Assembly (NCBI RefSeq): GCF_900609045.1
Contig: NZ_UXAV01000020.1
Span: forward strand, 88,903-152,902
Source of the DNA: Filibacter tadaridae
Lineage (GTDB): Bacteria > Bacillota > Bacilli > Bacillales_A > Planococcaceae
Direction of reading: 5' to 3'
Length of the DNA: 64,000 nucleotides
The position numbers and the translations under genes are program-made. The notes below the pieces were generated by a model. It saw only the letters and a list, made by a program, of their open reading frames with translations, did no database searches and was not told the origin of the DNA. Shown piece by piece: positions 27,214 through 38,099 of this stretch; the first letter of the stretch is position 1, and each line of letters begins with the position of its first letter.

Positions 27214-28522
27214 TCAATTCACCCCCGGGCCCTTCTGGTGAAAAACGTTTCCATTCGTTATTCACTAAATAGAACCATGCCGGTTCCATGATGAAAAATA
27301 ATTCTTGGCTATCATGCTCCATAAAATAACCCGGCGCAATTTCCCTGACAGCACTAAAATTAGTCTCTTTTGACTCCCGCAGCTTTTCAGCTACTTCAAT
27401 ACCCGAAGGAAGAATCGCTTCTTCTGTCCCCGAAGAGGATGGTGAACCAAGTGTATAGAGTGGACGAATGTATTTAAAAACCTGGTTTTCTCCCCAAACT
27501 TGCTCAATGGAAGTTATTGTATCACTAAAGACAGGTAATCCATTTGAAAATAATTGAAACGTAACAGAGCGGGTTTGAGGGTTCATATCCATATATCTGA
27601 ACTGATCTGTCCAGCCCGCATGTTCGTTTACAAAGTCAATTGTTTTCTTCAGTAATTCAGAGGGAGCTGCTTCCAGTGGACTTTCTGCAACTGGATACAC
27701 ATAAGATAATTCTTTGCTGACTGTATTGATATTCATTAAAGCGTGATCATCTTGGAACTGTTCTTTATTTAAACTAATCTGGCTTTTACGCACTGATTTC
27801 GGATCTGTGAAAAGCGCATCCCGGAACTTATCGGCACCTATGTCCCTTGGGTAGTAGACGTCCCGCTCTATTTCGATTGGTTTAGCCGGTACGGCGATGA
27901 ATGGGGAACCTCCCGCATTCACGTCCACGTATAAGCCAAGATCATGCCCCCGCGTTAGTACAGAACGATGAAAACGTTGATAATCATCTACTTTTGCATT
28001 TGCACTATAGCGCTTTCCGTCTTTTCCGTTTACAAAGTGGATTTCCATTACCATGCTGGCTGGATTCCAATCTACAATCAGGCGGTCAAAAGAGGCGCCC
28101 ATAAAAGTAGAATCGTCGATATTCAATACATTGTCATAAAGAATTAGGGGAACTTGCCCATGAAAAAACAATGTATAATGATTCTTTTTGCGTTGTAATT
28201 GGTCCACTTTTTTTTCATTGAAGTTATTGTCTTCTAATTCGACGTCTGAGATTCTCCAATTTTTCATGGCATTTACAACTTGATCAATTTCCTTTGAGTC
28301 GGTTGTTCCATTCATCTTTTCTCCAAAGTTAAACAGCACCTTATATGGTTTAATGATGCTTTTTATTTCTTGTTTTTCTGCGATGGAAATGTCTACTGTT
28401 TGCTTTTCAATTGTTTTATAGCGAGGCGTATACGTCCAAATGAAAAATGTCAGTGTCATGCTTAATAGAACAAGTGAGACAAGAACAACTGATTTGACCG
28501 TTTCAATATATTTCAACCCCAT
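27200..28522 (-). CDS. walH: WalH (YycH), regulator of WalK
   Basis: 440 residues: an N-terminal membrane helix (VVLVSLVLLSMTLTFFIWTYTPRY) and a large outside domain of YycH type. The ATG at 28522 overlaps the walK stop. With WalI it forms a ternary complex with the WalK kinase. No enzyme motif is expected or visible. The order walR-walK-walH-walI-walJ is conserved in Bacillales. Confidence 0.92.
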   Translation of the reverse strand: MGLKYIETVKSVVLVSLVLLSMTLTFFIWTYTPRYKTIEKQTVDISIAEKQEIKSIIKPYKVLFNFGEKMNGTTDSKEIDQVVNAMKNWRISDVELEDNNFNEKKVDQLQRKKNHYTLFFHGQVPLILYDNVLNIDDSTFMGASFDRLIVDWNPASMVMEIHFVNGKDGKRYSANAKVDDYQRFHRSVLTRGHDLGLYVDVNAGGSPFIAVPAKPIEIERDVYYPRDIGADKFRDALFTDPKSVRKSQISLNKEQFQDDHALMNINTVSKELSYVYPVAESPLEAAPSELLKKTIDFVNEHAGWTDQFRYMDMNPQTRSVTFQLFSNGLPVFSDTITSIEQVWGENQVFKYIRPLYTLGSPSSSGTEEAILPSGIEVAEKLRESKETNFSAVREIAPGYFMEHDSQELFFIMEPAWFYLVNNEWKRFSPEGPGGELIGLE

Positions 28523-30336
28523 TCACCGTCCTCTTGAAGTTCGAACGGCAATGTAAAGAAGATTGTCGTCCCTTTGCCTTCTTCGCTTTCCGCCCATATC
28601 TCCCCTTCATGAGCCATTACCATCTCACGGGCAATTGCAAGGCCAAGCCCAGTTCCGCCCATCGCGCGAGATCTGGCACGGTCGGCACGGTAAAACCGGT
28701 CGAAGATACGTTTCACGTTAGCTTGCGGTATTCCCATTCCATCGTCTGCAATCATCACAGTAACAACGTCATTTGACAGCGTAACATCAAAGCTAATATT
28801 GCCGCCATCCGGAGAATACTTTAATGCATTCGAAATGATATTATCGATTACTTGCGTCATCTTATCTGTATCAATTTCAACAAACAATTCCTTGTTAGAT
28901 AGGAATCGAAGGAATTGGACATCTTTTGACTTTGAAAACTCGAAGCGGTCAATGATTGAATTGAAGAATGTATTAAATTCAACCCATTCCCTATTTAAAT
29001 CATAATCTCTACTATCCATTCTAGATAGTTTCAACAAGTCATTGACAAGTCGGATCATGCGCTCCGTTTCAGTCTGTGTGACATGCAAGAATGACGGCGC
29101 TATTTCTTCGTTCTTCCACGCACCGTCAGCTAATGCCTCTAAATAACTTCGCATTGTCGTCAATGGTGTACGCAATTCATGTGATACATTTGATACGAAT
29201 TCACGTCTCTCCATATCGATTTTTTCTTGTTCGGTATTATCATGCATCACAACGATAAGTCCGTTTACAAAGCCCGTTTCCCTTTGGGTCACTGAAAAGC
29301 TTGCTCGTAAAATATACGGCTCTTCCTCCGTACTAAAATCGAGTGCAAGGGATTCTTTTATTTGAATAAGTTCTTCGAATGAATACTCTTGCTCTAGCCC
29401 TAGAATGCTGGATATCGGTCTGTTCAACACAACATCACGTGTCATTCTAAGCATAGCCAGTGCAGCATCGTTAATGAGACTGACGCGCCCTTTACGATCC
29501 GTCGCAATGACGCCATCCGTCATGTTTTCAAGTACAGATGCAAGTTTTCGCCGCTCACTCTCCGTCGTTGAATGAGATTCTTGCAGCTGGTTAGTCAAGT
29601 GATTAAAGGCAATCGCCAGCTGACCCATTTCGTCATTTCCGTAGACATGCACTTTTCGAGAGTAATTCCCTTTTGCCATCGCTTGCGCTTGACGCCGCAT
29701 ATCGGAAATCGGTCTAGTCATTGTTTGGGCAATGAAGATCCCGATAATTATTGTAATGGTTAAAGAAACGGCAGCACCGCCAGCAAGAATTTGATTGATT
29801 TCTTCTATCTGATTAAAAACTTTTTCAATATTCGCTTCCAGATAGACAGTTCCAATCACTTCATCCCCCTCTTTGATAGGGGATGCACGGACCCAAATTC
29901 TACTTCTTGAATCCGTATCCAAATAAATCATATCGAATGGTGTCCCTGACGTTAGCGATCTTTTTACGATATCGTCTGTTGAACGCTGCCCAACACTCTC
30001 TTTGTTATCAAAAACAGACGTCGCAAGAATATATCTGTTCGGGTTAACGACCATAATTTCATTGATATCTTCTGAAGTGAAGCCCGAAAGAACAGTCGTC
30101 AAACTTTGCTCAAGTGATAAATCATCTGCGGATCTATTTTTCGTAAGTTCTTCTTCCACACTGAATTCAACAAGATTCATTCGCTCAACAATAGACGTTG
30201 TGAAATTTGTCTTCATTGTTTGTTCAAGCTCTTTGGCAAAGTAGAGTCCGATAATTTGCATGGCTATCATAATAAGCATAACGTACATCAGCACAAACTT
30301 AACATGGATAGATTTAAAAATACCGACCTTATGCAT
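28513..30336 (-). CDS. walK: Sensor histidine kinase WalK (YycG)
   Basis: 607 residues from the Met at 30336, which has CAGGAG nine bases upstream; an earlier Met lies inside walR. Helix 1 (about 13-33) and helix 2 (186-204) enclose an outside Cache/PAS domain. HAMP, cytoplasmic PAS (ENMTDGVIATDRKG), the HisKA site VSNVSHELRTPLTT with His near 386, and an HATPase_c domain with N box NIISNALKYS and G boxes DDGMGIP and GTGLGLAI follow. The kinase controls cell-wall hydrolases and is usually essential. The PAS residue equivalent to the staphylococcal zinc ligand His271 is Asn here. Confidence 0.96.
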   Translation of the reverse strand: MHKVGIFKSIHVKFVLMYVMLIMIAMQIIGLYFAKELEQTMKTNFTTSIVERMNLVEFSVEEELTKNRSADDLSLEQSLTTVLSGFTSEDINEIMVVNPNRYILATSVFDNKESVGQRSTDDIVKRSLTSGTPFDMIYLDTDSRSRIWVRASPIKEGDEVIGTVYLEANIEKVFNQIEEINQILAGGAAVSLTITIIIGIFIAQTMTRPISDMRRQAQAMAKGNYSRKVHVYGNDEMGQLAIAFNHLTNQLQESHSTTESERRKLASVLENMTDGVIATDRKGRVSLINDAALAMLRMTRDVVLNRPISSILGLEQEYSFEELIQIKESLALDFSTEEEPYILRASFSVTQRETGFVNGLIVVMHDNTEQEKIDMERREFVSNVSHELRTPLTTMRSYLEALADGAWKNEEIAPSFLHVTQTETERMIRLVNDLLKLSRMDSRDYDLNREWVEFNTFFNSIIDRFEFSKSKDVQFLRFLSNKELFVEIDTDKMTQVIDNIISNALKYSPDGGNISFDVTLSNDVVTVMIADDGMGIPQANVKRIFDRFYRADRARSRAMGGTGLGLAIAREMVMAHEGEIWAESEEGKGTTIFFTLPFELQEDGEWG

Positions 30337-30340
30337 ACTT

Positions 30341-31048
30341 TTACTCCTGTTCCGGATCACGTAAATAATACCCGACGCCGCGTCTTGTAACAATCCAGGC
30401 CGGATGACTTGGCGTATCTTCTATTTTTTCACGTAGTCTTCTAATTGTCACATCGACTGTCCGCACATCACCGAAGTAGTCATAACCCCATACCGTTTGC
30501 AACAAATGCTCCCGCGTCATCACTTGTCCAATATGTTTTGAAAGGTAATGCAGAAGTTCGAATTCACGGTGGGTTAACTCAATTGTTTCATCTCTTTTTA
30601 AAACAAGATAAGCATCCGGTTGTATAATTAAGTTTCCAACTGTTATTTCATTTGTAGTTTCTTCTTCTTCAGATGCCACTTTCATATGTCTTCTTAAATT
30701 CGCTTTCACGCGAGCAATGAGTTCCCGCGTACCGAATGGCTTTGTAACATAATCATCTGCGCCCAATTCCAATCCTAGTACCTTATCGATTTCAGAGTCT
30801 TTCGCTGTTAACATGATAATTGGGAAGTCGTACTTTTTTCGTACTTCACGGCATACTTCCATTCCATCACGTTTAGGTAGCATAATGTCCAGAAGCATCA
30901 AGTCAGGTCTGACTTCCTCCACCTTTTCAAGTGCTTCTTCTCCATCATAGGCACAGAAGACATTGAAGCCTTCTTTTTTTAAGTTGAATTCAATAATGTC
31001 AGCAATCGGTTTTTCATCATCGACTATTAGTATCGTTTTATTTTGCAT
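30341..31048 (-). CDS. walR: Response regulator WalR (YycF)
   Basis: 235 residues of OmpR type: receiver with acidic pair DDE near 10-12, phospho-acceptor Asp near 54 (LLDIMLP) and Lys near 103 (VTKPF), then a winged-helix domain with [18 protein letters not shown]. It activates autolysin genes and represses inhibitors of them. The ATG follows GAGGGAGAATAT. It is the first gene of the wal operon and is separated from the upstream M23 peptidase gene by a strong terminator. Confidence 0.97.
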   Translation of the reverse strand: MQNKTILIVDDEKPIADIIEFNLKKEGFNVFCAYDGEEALEKVEEVRPDLMLLDIMLPKRDGMEVCREVRKKYDFPIIMLTAKDSEIDKVLGLELGADDYVTKPFGTRELIARVKANLRRHMKVASEEEETTNEITVGNLIIQPDAYLVLKRDETIELTHREFELLHYLSKHIGQVMTREHLLQTVWGYDYFGDVRTVDVTIRRLREKIEDTPSHPAWIVTRRGVGYYLRDPEQE

Positions 31049-31192
31049 ATATTCTCCCTCTTCTCGCCTTTTGTCACATCTATTAATGTATGTCTACTTT
31101 ATCACTCTTCCACGTCATTCGCACGTTCTACGAGAAGGTTCGCTTCATCTATTCCCCAGGAAATAACTTCCCCAGACGCTTAGGAAGAGATC

Positions 31193-31227
31193 AAAAAGGA
31201 CGATACAAATTATGTATCGTCCTTTTT
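31193..31227 (-). terminator. Intrinsic terminator between the M23 peptidase gene and walR
   Basis: AAAAAGGACGATACA (31193-31207) pairs perfectly with TGTATCGTCCTTTTT (31213-31227), ending in a T run on both strands. It isolates the wal operon. Confidence 0.92.
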
Positions 31228-31235
31228 GTGTCTAT

Positions 31236-32708
31236 TTATCGAAGTACGTCCAATGGATTAATGTTAGAACCGTTTTTAAATACCTCAAAGTGAAGATGCA
31301 TACCTGTAACTCGACCCGTTGATCCCATGACACCAATCTTTGTGCCTTGCGGGACTACTTGTCCTACATGGACATTAATCGATGCTAAGTGTGCATACAA
31401 TGTCTTATACCCATTGTTATGACGCACAATGACTCGGTTTCCATATGTACTATGACGTCCCGCTGTTATTACAACACCATTATCGGAAGCTTTTATCGTT
31501 CGTGAAGAAGGACGAGCAATATCGATTCCCTGATGGATTCTGCCCCAACGTGTTCCCCTTTTGCTTGAAACATAACCACCGACTGTTGGCCACTTGAATG
31601 ATCCTGTCCCTCTAGAGGACATTACTTTTGTTCCAACCACGACCACTTTACTTGTAGGTTCTACTAAAACCTTTTCTTCCTGTACGGATTGACCAACAAC
31701 TTTTCCATCTTGTTTCCGAATGAGTTTGGTAACTATTTTCTCTCCATCTGAACCTTTCTGTGTTACTTTCTTTTCGCCTTTGTATAAAGAACTATCTTTT
31801 TCAGTTAGTCTTTCATGTTCAATTTTCACTCTTTTTTTTGCTTCATATTGAACTTCTATTTCAACGTAAGGTTCAATAGCTGTAACGTTAAGTTTATCTC
31901 CCAGGTGAAGTATGGATTCGATACTGTAGCCCGGGTTAAGTTCTAATAACTTCTCTGTAGGCATATTATGCGCCGATGCGATTGAGCCAAGTACATCTCC
32001 TGGTTGAATCGTATAGTTCTTTTCCTCAAGCGTTCCTTTATTGAGCAAAACGACAGCCTCTTTTACCTGTTTTACTTTTTCCGGAGCTATTTCACTATTT
32101 ACCGCTTGGATATCGGAACTCAGAATAATATTTGCTATACGTGTTTCGTTTTCCCTTAGAGGTGGTATAGGTTCAGTAGATCTTGTACGATTTTCAAATT
32201 CATTAAGCTCTTTCTCGTTAACTGACTGCAATTTAAGTTTTCGAATCACTTCATTATAGGCAGTCATATCGTTGACGAAGAGTGCCAACTCACCATCAAT
32301 TGAAATTCCGACTGCTTCCGCTTTGACAGTTACTATGTTTTGAAGTTTCTTCAAAACAACTTCATCTTCTGTTCCAGCCATGAATACTCGCTCAGGAATG
32401 ACTGATAACTCGGTTCCTATCATTAATGGCAGATTCTTAAATTCGGAGTTTGCCTTTTCCAATTTCTGTTCTTTCAGTTGTTCTAGCTTTTTTTCGTCAG
32501 ATAACTTACCCACGTATTCCCCGTTCGAATAGACATGGAATACTGTTTGTAGCTCCAATCCCTTATCCTCATTCGCAAAACCTACATTTAGGCCCAGGGT
32601 AACTAGCATCACCGTAATGATGAATACCTTTTGAATATGACCGAATGGAGCTTTCCTTCCGAATAGCGTTCTTTTTCTCTTATCTTGTTTATTTTTTTCA
32701 ATAGACAT
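31236..32708 (-). CDS. Peptidoglycan M23 metallopeptidase with LysM and G5 domains
   Basis: 490 residues: a basic N-terminus and one membrane helix (about 26-46), a long linker, a LysM domain (YTIQPGDVLGSIASAHNMPTE, near 228-275), a G5 domain (about 280-355) and a C-terminal M23 domain. Zinc ligands appear in GRIHQGIDIA and HLHFEVFKNG. It should cleave cell-wall peptide cross-links outside the membrane. The position directly before walR fits a cell-wall hydrolase that could belong to the WalR regulon, but no clear WalR box was identified. The ATG follows GGAAGGAG. Confidence 0.9.
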   Translation of the reverse strand: MSIEKNKQDKRKRTLFGRKAPFGHIQKVFIITVMLVTLGLNVGFANEDKGLELQTVFHVYSNGEYVGKLSDEKKLEQLKEQKLEKANSEFKNLPLMIGTELSVIPERVFMAGTEDEVVLKKLQNIVTVKAEAVGISIDGELALFVNDMTAYNEVIRKLKLQSVNEKELNEFENRTRSTEPIPPLRENETRIANIILSSDIQAVNSEIAPEKVKQVKEAVVLLNKGTLEEKNYTIQPGDVLGSIASAHNMPTEKLLELNPGYSIESILHLGDKLNVTAIEPYVEIEVQYEAKKRVKIEHERLTEKDSSLYKGEKKVTQKGSDGEKIVTKLIRKQDGKVVGQSVQEEKVLVEPTSKVVVVGTKVMSSRGTGSFKWPTVGGYVSSKRGTRWGRIHQGIDIARPSSRTIKASDNGVVITAGRHSTYGNRVIVRHNNGYKTLYAHLASINVHVGQVVPQGTKIGVMGSTGRVTGMHLHFEVFKNGSNINPLDVLR

Positions 32709-33111
32709 ATACGTTGCTCCTTCCGTCTATAAACCGGAAGACCGGTAGATTGTTTTAGTTTGTGAATATAATTTTCACGCTTCTATAATCTAACATATCC
32801 ATTCTTATGGATGTTACATTTTAGTACTTTGTAACGAGATTGTATAATTACATCCATTTTATACAATCATTTTACAGATACTAGTAATTATTTTGTGAAT
32901 TTACTAGTCCTCATTTCAATAATTCCACACTTTAAACAATTAATCTCTCCGTTTTTAGATAATCATCGCACTTTTAGTCGGTGATTTTACGACAAAAAAC
33001 ACGTTACTTATCCGAATAGTTTCGGCAGTAACGTGTTTTTCGATTTTGTATGACTAACGTCAAACGCTGTATTACAAATGATGGCAGTAACCGGGCACCG
33101 GGTGTATAGTT
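32709..33111. other. Non-coding gap upstream of the M23 peptidase gene
   Basis: No gene. It holds a small ACCGG-AAGA-CCGGT hairpin (32733-32746) in the leader of the M23 gene and the dnaB terminator (32995-33040). The rest, 32760-32980, is AT-rich and probably carries the M23 promoter; several TATAAT-like hexamers make the choice uncertain. Confidence 0.45.
32995..33040 (-). terminator. Intrinsic terminator after dnaB
   Basis: AAAAACACGTTAC (32995-33007) pairs perfectly with GTAACGTGTTTTT (33028-33040), with an inner CCGAA/TTCGG pairing and a T run on the minus strand. Confidence 0.9.
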
Positions 33112-34464
33112 TTATTGTAAAACGGATTCGTGTTGACTCCAGTCGATATTGACGAACTTGTTATATTCCTTTGCAAATGCGAGTGTGACAGTTCCGGTTG
33201 GACCGTTACGTTGTTTTGCAATGATAATTTCAATCATATTTTGGTTTTCAGTTTCTTTGTCATAATAATCTTCACGGTATAAGAATGAAACAATATCGGC
33301 ATCTTGCTCAATACTTCCTGATTCTCGAAGATCTGACATCATCGGTCGCTTGTCTTGACGTTGTTCAACACCACGAGACAGCTGAGATAAAGCGATAACT
33401 GGCACTTTTAATTCACGAGCAAGGCCTTTTAACGAGCGGGAGATCTCCGATACTTCCTGCTGTCGGTTTTCTCCGGAACGCCCACTGCCTACAATAAGTT
33501 GCAAGTAATCAATCATAATCATGCCTAAGCCATGTTCTTGCTGCAAACGACGACATTTTGAGCGAATCTCATTTATACGGATACCCGGTGAATCATCAAT
33601 GAAAATACCGGCATTCGACAGACTGCCCATGGCCATTGTCAACTTACGCCAATCCTCCGCTTCAAGAGCACCCGTACGAAGCACAGATGCATCAATATTA
33701 CCTTCCGAACAAAGCATACGCATGACAAGTTGTTCTGCACCCATCTCCAAACTGAAAATAGCAACATTCTCATCAGTCTTTGTCGCTACATTTTGTGCAA
33801 CGTTAAGTGCGAAAGCCGTTTTACCGACGGACGGTCGTGCAGCAACAATAATCAAATCGTTCGGCTGGAAACCGGCAGTGATTTTATCCAAATCTCTGAA
33901 TCCTGTCGGGATACCCGTAACGTCGCCTTTGCGTGTATGAAGTAATTCAATGCTGTCATACGTTTCAACTAGGACGTCTTTAATATGCCTGAAGTCGCCT
34001 GCATTTTTCCGATTGGATACTTCCATCATCTTTTTTTCTGCTTCTGATAACAATGTCTCCACTTCGTCTTCGCGTGTGTAACCATCTTCGACGATTGACG
34101 TAGCTACACGGATAAGACGTCGTAGAAGCGCCTTCTCTTCTACGATATGGGCATAGTGTATGATGTTAGCTGCGGTTGGCACTGCATTCGCAATTTCAGT
34201 CAAATAGGAAATTCCACCGACATCTTCTAACTCTTTCCTTGCAGATAGTTCTTCTGTTACTGTTACGACGTCGATTGCCTGTCCTTTGTCACTCAGGTTA
34301 ATCATTGTATTAAAGATTTTTTGGTGCGCCATTCTATAGAAGTCTTCTGGCATTAGGAGTTCTGCCGCCGTAATAAGCGCAAGTGGTTCCAGGAAAATTG
34401 CTCCGATAACCGACTGTTCCGCTTCGTTATTATGGGGTGGAACTCGATCGATCATCTGGTCCAT
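33112..34464 (-). CDS. dnaB: Replicative DNA helicase (DnaB; B. subtilis name DnaC)
   Basis: 450 residues: an N-terminal DnaB domain (PHNNEAEQSVIGAIFLEP) and a RecA-like helicase core with Walker A ARPSVGKTAFALN, Walker B MIMIDYLQLI, and SLEMGAEQLVMRML and QLSRGVEQRQDKRPMMSDLRESGSIEQDAD motifs. It is the hexameric 5'-3' fork helicase. The gene follows rplI by 12 bases in the gdpP-rplI-dnaB order common to Bacillales. No intein is present. Confidence 0.96.
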   Translation of the reverse strand: MDQMIDRVPPHNNEAEQSVIGAIFLEPLALITAAELLMPEDFYRMAHQKIFNTMINLSDKGQAIDVVTVTEELSARKELEDVGGISYLTEIANAVPTAANIIHYAHIVEEKALLRRLIRVATSIVEDGYTREDEVETLLSEAEKKMMEVSNRKNAGDFRHIKDVLVETYDSIELLHTRKGDVTGIPTGFRDLDKITAGFQPNDLIIVAARPSVGKTAFALNVAQNVATKTDENVAIFSLEMGAEQLVMRMLCSEGNIDASVLRTGALEAEDWRKLTMAMGSLSNAGIFIDDSPGIRINEIRSKCRRLQQEHGLGMIMIDYLQLIVGSGRSGENRQQEVSEISRSLKGLARELKVPVIALSQLSRGVEQRQDKRPMMSDLRESGSIEQDADIVSFLYREDYYDKETENQNMIEIIIAKQRNGPTGTVTLAFAKEYNKFVNIDWSQHESVLQ

Positions 34465-34476
34465 CTGTCTATCTCC

Positions 34477-34926
34477 TTACTTTTCTTCTATTACATGTAC
34501 TTTTAATACTGCCGTTACGTCTTGGTGGATTTTAATCGGGACATTTGTGAAGCCAAGTGCACGGATAGCATCAGGCAGTTCCATTTTCCGTTTGTCGACT
34601 TTGATGCCTTCTGTTTTATTCAATGCATCTGCAATCTGTTTTGTTGTGATTGAGCCGAATAACCGTCCGCCTTCACCTGATTTTGCTTTCATTTCGATAG
34701 TGATATTGTCGATTTTTTCCTTCAGTACTTTTGCTTCCGCAAGTTCTTCTGCTGCATCTTTTGCTACCCGTTTCTTTTGCCCTTCAAGTTTACTCATATT
34801 CCCGGAAGTGGCTTCAACCGCCATATTATTTTTCAAAAGGAAGTTTTGTGCATAACCAATTGATACTTCTTTCACTTCACCTTTTTTACCTTTTCCTTTT
34901 ACGTCCTGCAAGAAGATTACCTTCAT
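34477..34926 (-). CDS. rplI: Ribosomal protein L9
   Basis: 149 residues, usual length. The N-terminal domain [21 protein letters not shown] and [16 protein letters not shown] binds 23S rRNA, followed by the long helix and the C-terminal domain ([14 protein letters not shown]). The gene lies between gdpP and dnaB, as in B. subtilis. Confidence 0.97.
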   Translation of the reverse strand: MKVIFLQDVKGKGKKGEVKEVSIGYAQNFLLKNNMAVEATSGNMSKLEGQKKRVAKDAAEELAEAKVLKEKIDNITIEMKAKSGEGGRLFGSITTKQIADALNKTEGIKVDKRKMELPDAIRALGFTNVPIKIHQDVTAVLKVHVIEEK

Positions 34927-34969
34927 GTTGAATTTCCCCTTTCCCTTTATCTGTATTCTACTGATTTCG

Positions 34970-36943
34970 TTATTTCTCAGAACCTGTTTGCATTTCTTCT
35001 AGTATAGATTGTAGCACTTTTTTGGCCTCTTCCACAGATTCAACCTCTAGTTGGCAAGCCGCATTAGTTAAATGACCGCCGCCTCCAAGTTGTTCCATGA
35101 CAAGTTGGACGTTCAATTCACCGAGTGAACGTGCACTTATCCCAATTTTACCGTCTGCGCGGGGTGCAATGACGAATGAAGCGGAAACACCTTGCATTGA
35201 CAGTAGAAGATCCGCCGTTTTGGCAATAAAAACAGATCCATAGGTATCCAGGTCATTGCCTTTTGCAATTGCTATTCCATTCATGAAAAGTTCAACTGTT
35301 TCAATCAGTTTCGAACGTTCAATATACGTCTCAATGTCTTCTTTTAGTAAGTTCTGGACAAGTACCGTATCTGCTCCATTCGTCCTTAAATAGGATGCCG
35401 CTTCAAATGTCCTTGCACCCGTACGGAGCGTAAAGCTCTTTGTATCAACAATAATTCCCGCAAGTAATGCAGTCGATTCAAGCATCGTAAGCTTCTCATG
35501 TTTCGGCTGGTACTCAATTAGTTCCGTTACCAGCTCAGCAGTGGATGATGCATAAGGTTCCATGTAAACAAGCATCGTATTGTTGATAAACTCCTCACCT
35601 CGTCTATGATGATCGATGACAACAACTTTCTCTGCCTTGTCTATCACCTTCTCATCGATAACCATGCTTGGTTTATGTGTATCCACTACGATTAGAAGTG
35701 ACTTTTCGGTCATCATTGATAACGCATCTTCCGGTGAGATGAATTGACTATACAGCTCTTGGTTTTGCTCTATCTCTTCCATCAGCTTTGTTACACTAAC
35801 ATCGAATTCGTTTGAGTTAACAATTACATACCCTTCGATATTATTCATCCGTACCATTTTCCGAACACCAATAGAGGCACCGATTGCGTCCATATCAGGC
35901 ATTTTATGGCCCATGACAAATACTTTGTCGCTTCCTTGTATTAAATCGCGCAAAGCATGCGAAATCACTCTTGCCCTTACTCTTGTTCTTTTCTCCACAG
36001 GGTTCGTCTTGCCGCCGAAAAACTTCAGTTTACCGTCAGTACGCTTAATCGCCACTTGGTCGCCGCCGCGTCCGAGCACAAGATCCAAACTCGACTGCGC
36101 CAATTCACCTAACTCGATAAGCGAGGCAGACCCCATTCCGACGCCTATGCTTAACGTAAGTGCAGTGCTTTGCTTGGCGGTAGTTTCCCGGATATCGTCT
36201 AAAATTGAGAACTTCGTTTTCTCCAATTCAGCTAAGGTTGCTTCATTGAAAACTGTTAGGAAACGATCACTAGCTATACGTTTGGCAAAAATACCATTTT
36301 CCGTCGCCCAACGATTGACGAGTGATGTCACAAGTGAATTCAACTGACTTTTTGTTTGGTCATCCATTGCTTGTGCAAGCTCATCATAATTATCGACAAG
36401 TATAATGCCCAAAACGGTACGATCGGCATAATAAAGAAACTCCATTTCCACCTGCTCCGTAATATCAAACAGATAAATAAGTTTCTCATCCGGTTTGTAA
36501 AAAGCCTTGAAGGATTGTGTACCAACCTTTACCACATTTTGTTCCACACTATCGTTCTTCATAATCGAATGGAACTGTTTTGATAAAGTAAATAACTCAT
36601 CACCAATAAGTGTCTCTTTAGCAAATATCTTTGCCGCATACGGATTTGCCCAGTCAATCGTATTCTTTTCGTCAATTAGAATGATGCCGATTGGTAATTC
36701 CAAAAGTGCTTCCTTGCCGACATTCTTCATCCTATATGATAGCGTCTCGATATGTTTCTCGGTTTCAACATACGTCTGATCTTCTACTTTCCATGCAAAC
36801 CCGATTGTTGTTACAAACAGGACAGCATATAAAAGACCTATCCAGAAGTTGGTCAAAAGCAAAAGAATAGCCGCCATCACGCCAAGGAGCGACAACACCG
36901 TCAGTGGATAACGAATAGCTCTTTTTCTGAAAAGTGACGTCAT
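34970..36943 (-). CDS. gdpP: c-di-AMP phosphodiesterase GdpP (YybT)
   Basis: 657 residues: two N-terminal membrane helices, a PAS domain, a degenerate GGDEF domain (about 175-300), and a DHH/DHHA1 module with [29 protein letters not shown] and the terminal [13 protein letters not shown] motif. It hydrolyses cyclic di-AMP, which controls potassium transport and cell-wall stress. The ATG follows GAGGAG. The gene follows yybS by 12 bases and precedes rplI. Confidence 0.95.
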   Translation of the reverse strand: MTSLFRKRAIRYPLTVLSLLGVMAAILLLLTNFWIGLLYAVLFVTTIGFAWKVEDQTYVETEKHIETLSYRMKNVGKEALLELPIGIILIDEKNTIDWANPYAAKIFAKETLIGDELFTLSKQFHSIMKNDSVEQNVVKVGTQSFKAFYKPDEKLIYLFDITEQVEMEFLYYADRTVLGIILVDNYDELAQAMDDQTKSQLNSLVTSLVNRWATENGIFAKRIASDRFLTVFNEATLAELEKTKFSILDDIRETTAKQSTALTLSIGVGMGSASLIELGELAQSSLDLVLGRGGDQVAIKRTDGKLKFFGGKTNPVEKRTRVRARVISHALRDLIQGSDKVFVMGHKMPDMDAIGASIGVRKMVRMNNIEGYVIVNSNEFDVSVTKLMEEIEQNQELYSQFISPEDALSMMTEKSLLIVVDTHKPSMVIDEKVIDKAEKVVVIDHHRRGEEFINNTMLVYMEPYASSTAELVTELIEYQPKHEKLTMLESTALLAGIIVDTKSFTLRTGARTFEAASYLRTNGADTVLVQNLLKEDIETYIERSKLIETVELFMNGIAIAKGNDLDTYGSVFIAKTADLLLSMQGVSASFVIAPRADGKIGISARSLGELNVQLVMEQLGGGGHLTNAACQLEVESVEEAKKVLQSILEEMQTGSEK

Positions 36944-36955
36944 TGTCTCATCTCC

Positions 36956-37894
36956 TCACTTCATCTTGCCTTTTCCAATCCAAGCCCGAACATTCATACC
37001 CGCATCCACTATCCCAAGTATTGTTGTTATAGGGCTTAACACTAATGCAAGTAAGGTTGCTACAACAGTTACAACCTTTGGCAGCTTCATTTCACTCAAG
37101 TAGTAATGGATAAATGAAATTCCTTGCAGCAAAAAGAGAAATCTTAAAATGATTGTCGCGTTCACCGAAATCAGAAATAGGTTCGTTCCCGGTTCCATTT
37201 TGATCATATACGGTGTAATCAGCAGAAGTCCGTATAGGATGACCGTTATTACAGGCAATTTCATATTGCGGAATGGTTGAAATGTCGATACATTATGACC
37301 AAGACGTTTTACAATAGCAACGTTAGGAACAACGATTGTAAAAGTAACTAGATATGCCATGATGATGAAAATTGATGGAAGTGCATATTCGTAAAACGTG
37401 AAACTGGCCGCCATTGCTTCATCGAAACCTTCAGGCAGTCCACCGTAGCTTTCCATTAGCGTTTTTACTTGGTCCTGTGCTGTGCGCATATTCTCGAATA
37501 CTTCTTCAATAATGTTGAATTTAAAAAATAATACAGCCCCAACATACATAATCATTCCTGTGATCAGTAGTGCAAGACCTGATGCCATGAACGTATATAA
37601 TTTTGTTTTACCCGTTTTAAGCGTGTCACCTATAACTAGACCTAGTAGTCCGTGAACAAACGCAAAAGGAACAAGTGCTATTCCGCCTATTAACACTGAA
37701 AGGAATATACCCACTACTGTAACAAGAACCGATAAGGCCCGATCATAACGTAATCGATAAAGGATAATGGGCAGTGGGATGAACAGCATCGTAATAACAC
37801 CGATAAGCGGTACATAAAATGATACTGCCAGTAGGATGACAAATAATGCAATCATCATGGCTCCGTATGTAATTTTTCGTGCGTTATCTTGCAT
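36956..37894 (-). CDS. yybS: YybS family membrane protein (DUF2232)
   Basis: 312 residues with about eight hydrophobic helices and the DUF2232 start ITYGAMMIALFVILLAVSFYVP. The fold resembles small-molecule ECF-type S components, but the function is unknown. It is placed directly upstream of gdpP, as in B. subtilis. The ATG at 37894 has GGGGGA nearby. Confidence 0.85.
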   Translation of the reverse strand: MQDNARKITYGAMMIALFVILLAVSFYVPLIGVITMLFIPLPIILYRLRYDRALSVLVTVVGIFLSVLIGGIALVPFAFVHGLLGLVIGDTLKTGKTKLYTFMASGLALLITGMIMYVGAVLFFKFNIIEEVFENMRTAQDQVKTLMESYGGLPEGFDEAMAASFTFYEYALPSIFIIMAYLVTFTIVVPNVAIVKRLGHNVSTFQPFRNMKLPVITVILYGLLLITPYMIKMEPGTNLFLISVNATIILRFLFLLQGISFIHYYLSEMKLPKVVTVVATLLALVLSPITTILGIVDAGMNVRAWIGKGKMK

Positions 37895-38045
37895 AATCTA
37901 ATTTCCCCCGGTCATTCGTTGGCTAACAATTTTTGTCCTTTAACGGTCTTTAGTCGCACCGCTAAATAGTTTCTCCAATTGTATCATATTTATTGTTTTT
38001 AAACCAAAAATGGAATGCATGTTCCTGTTACTTTCTAATAAAAAA

Positions 38046-38086
38046 GACCGCCTTCATACCGGTGTTGCCGGTTTGTTGGGGCGGTC
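38046..38086 (-). terminator. Intrinsic terminator of the rpsF-ssb-rpsR operon
   Basis: GACCGCC (38046-38052) pairs with GGCGGTC (38080-38086), with an inner ACCGG/CCGGT pairing. On the minus strand TTTTTTA follows the stem. Confidence 0.88.
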
Positions 38087-38099
38087 CATTGTGCTTAAA

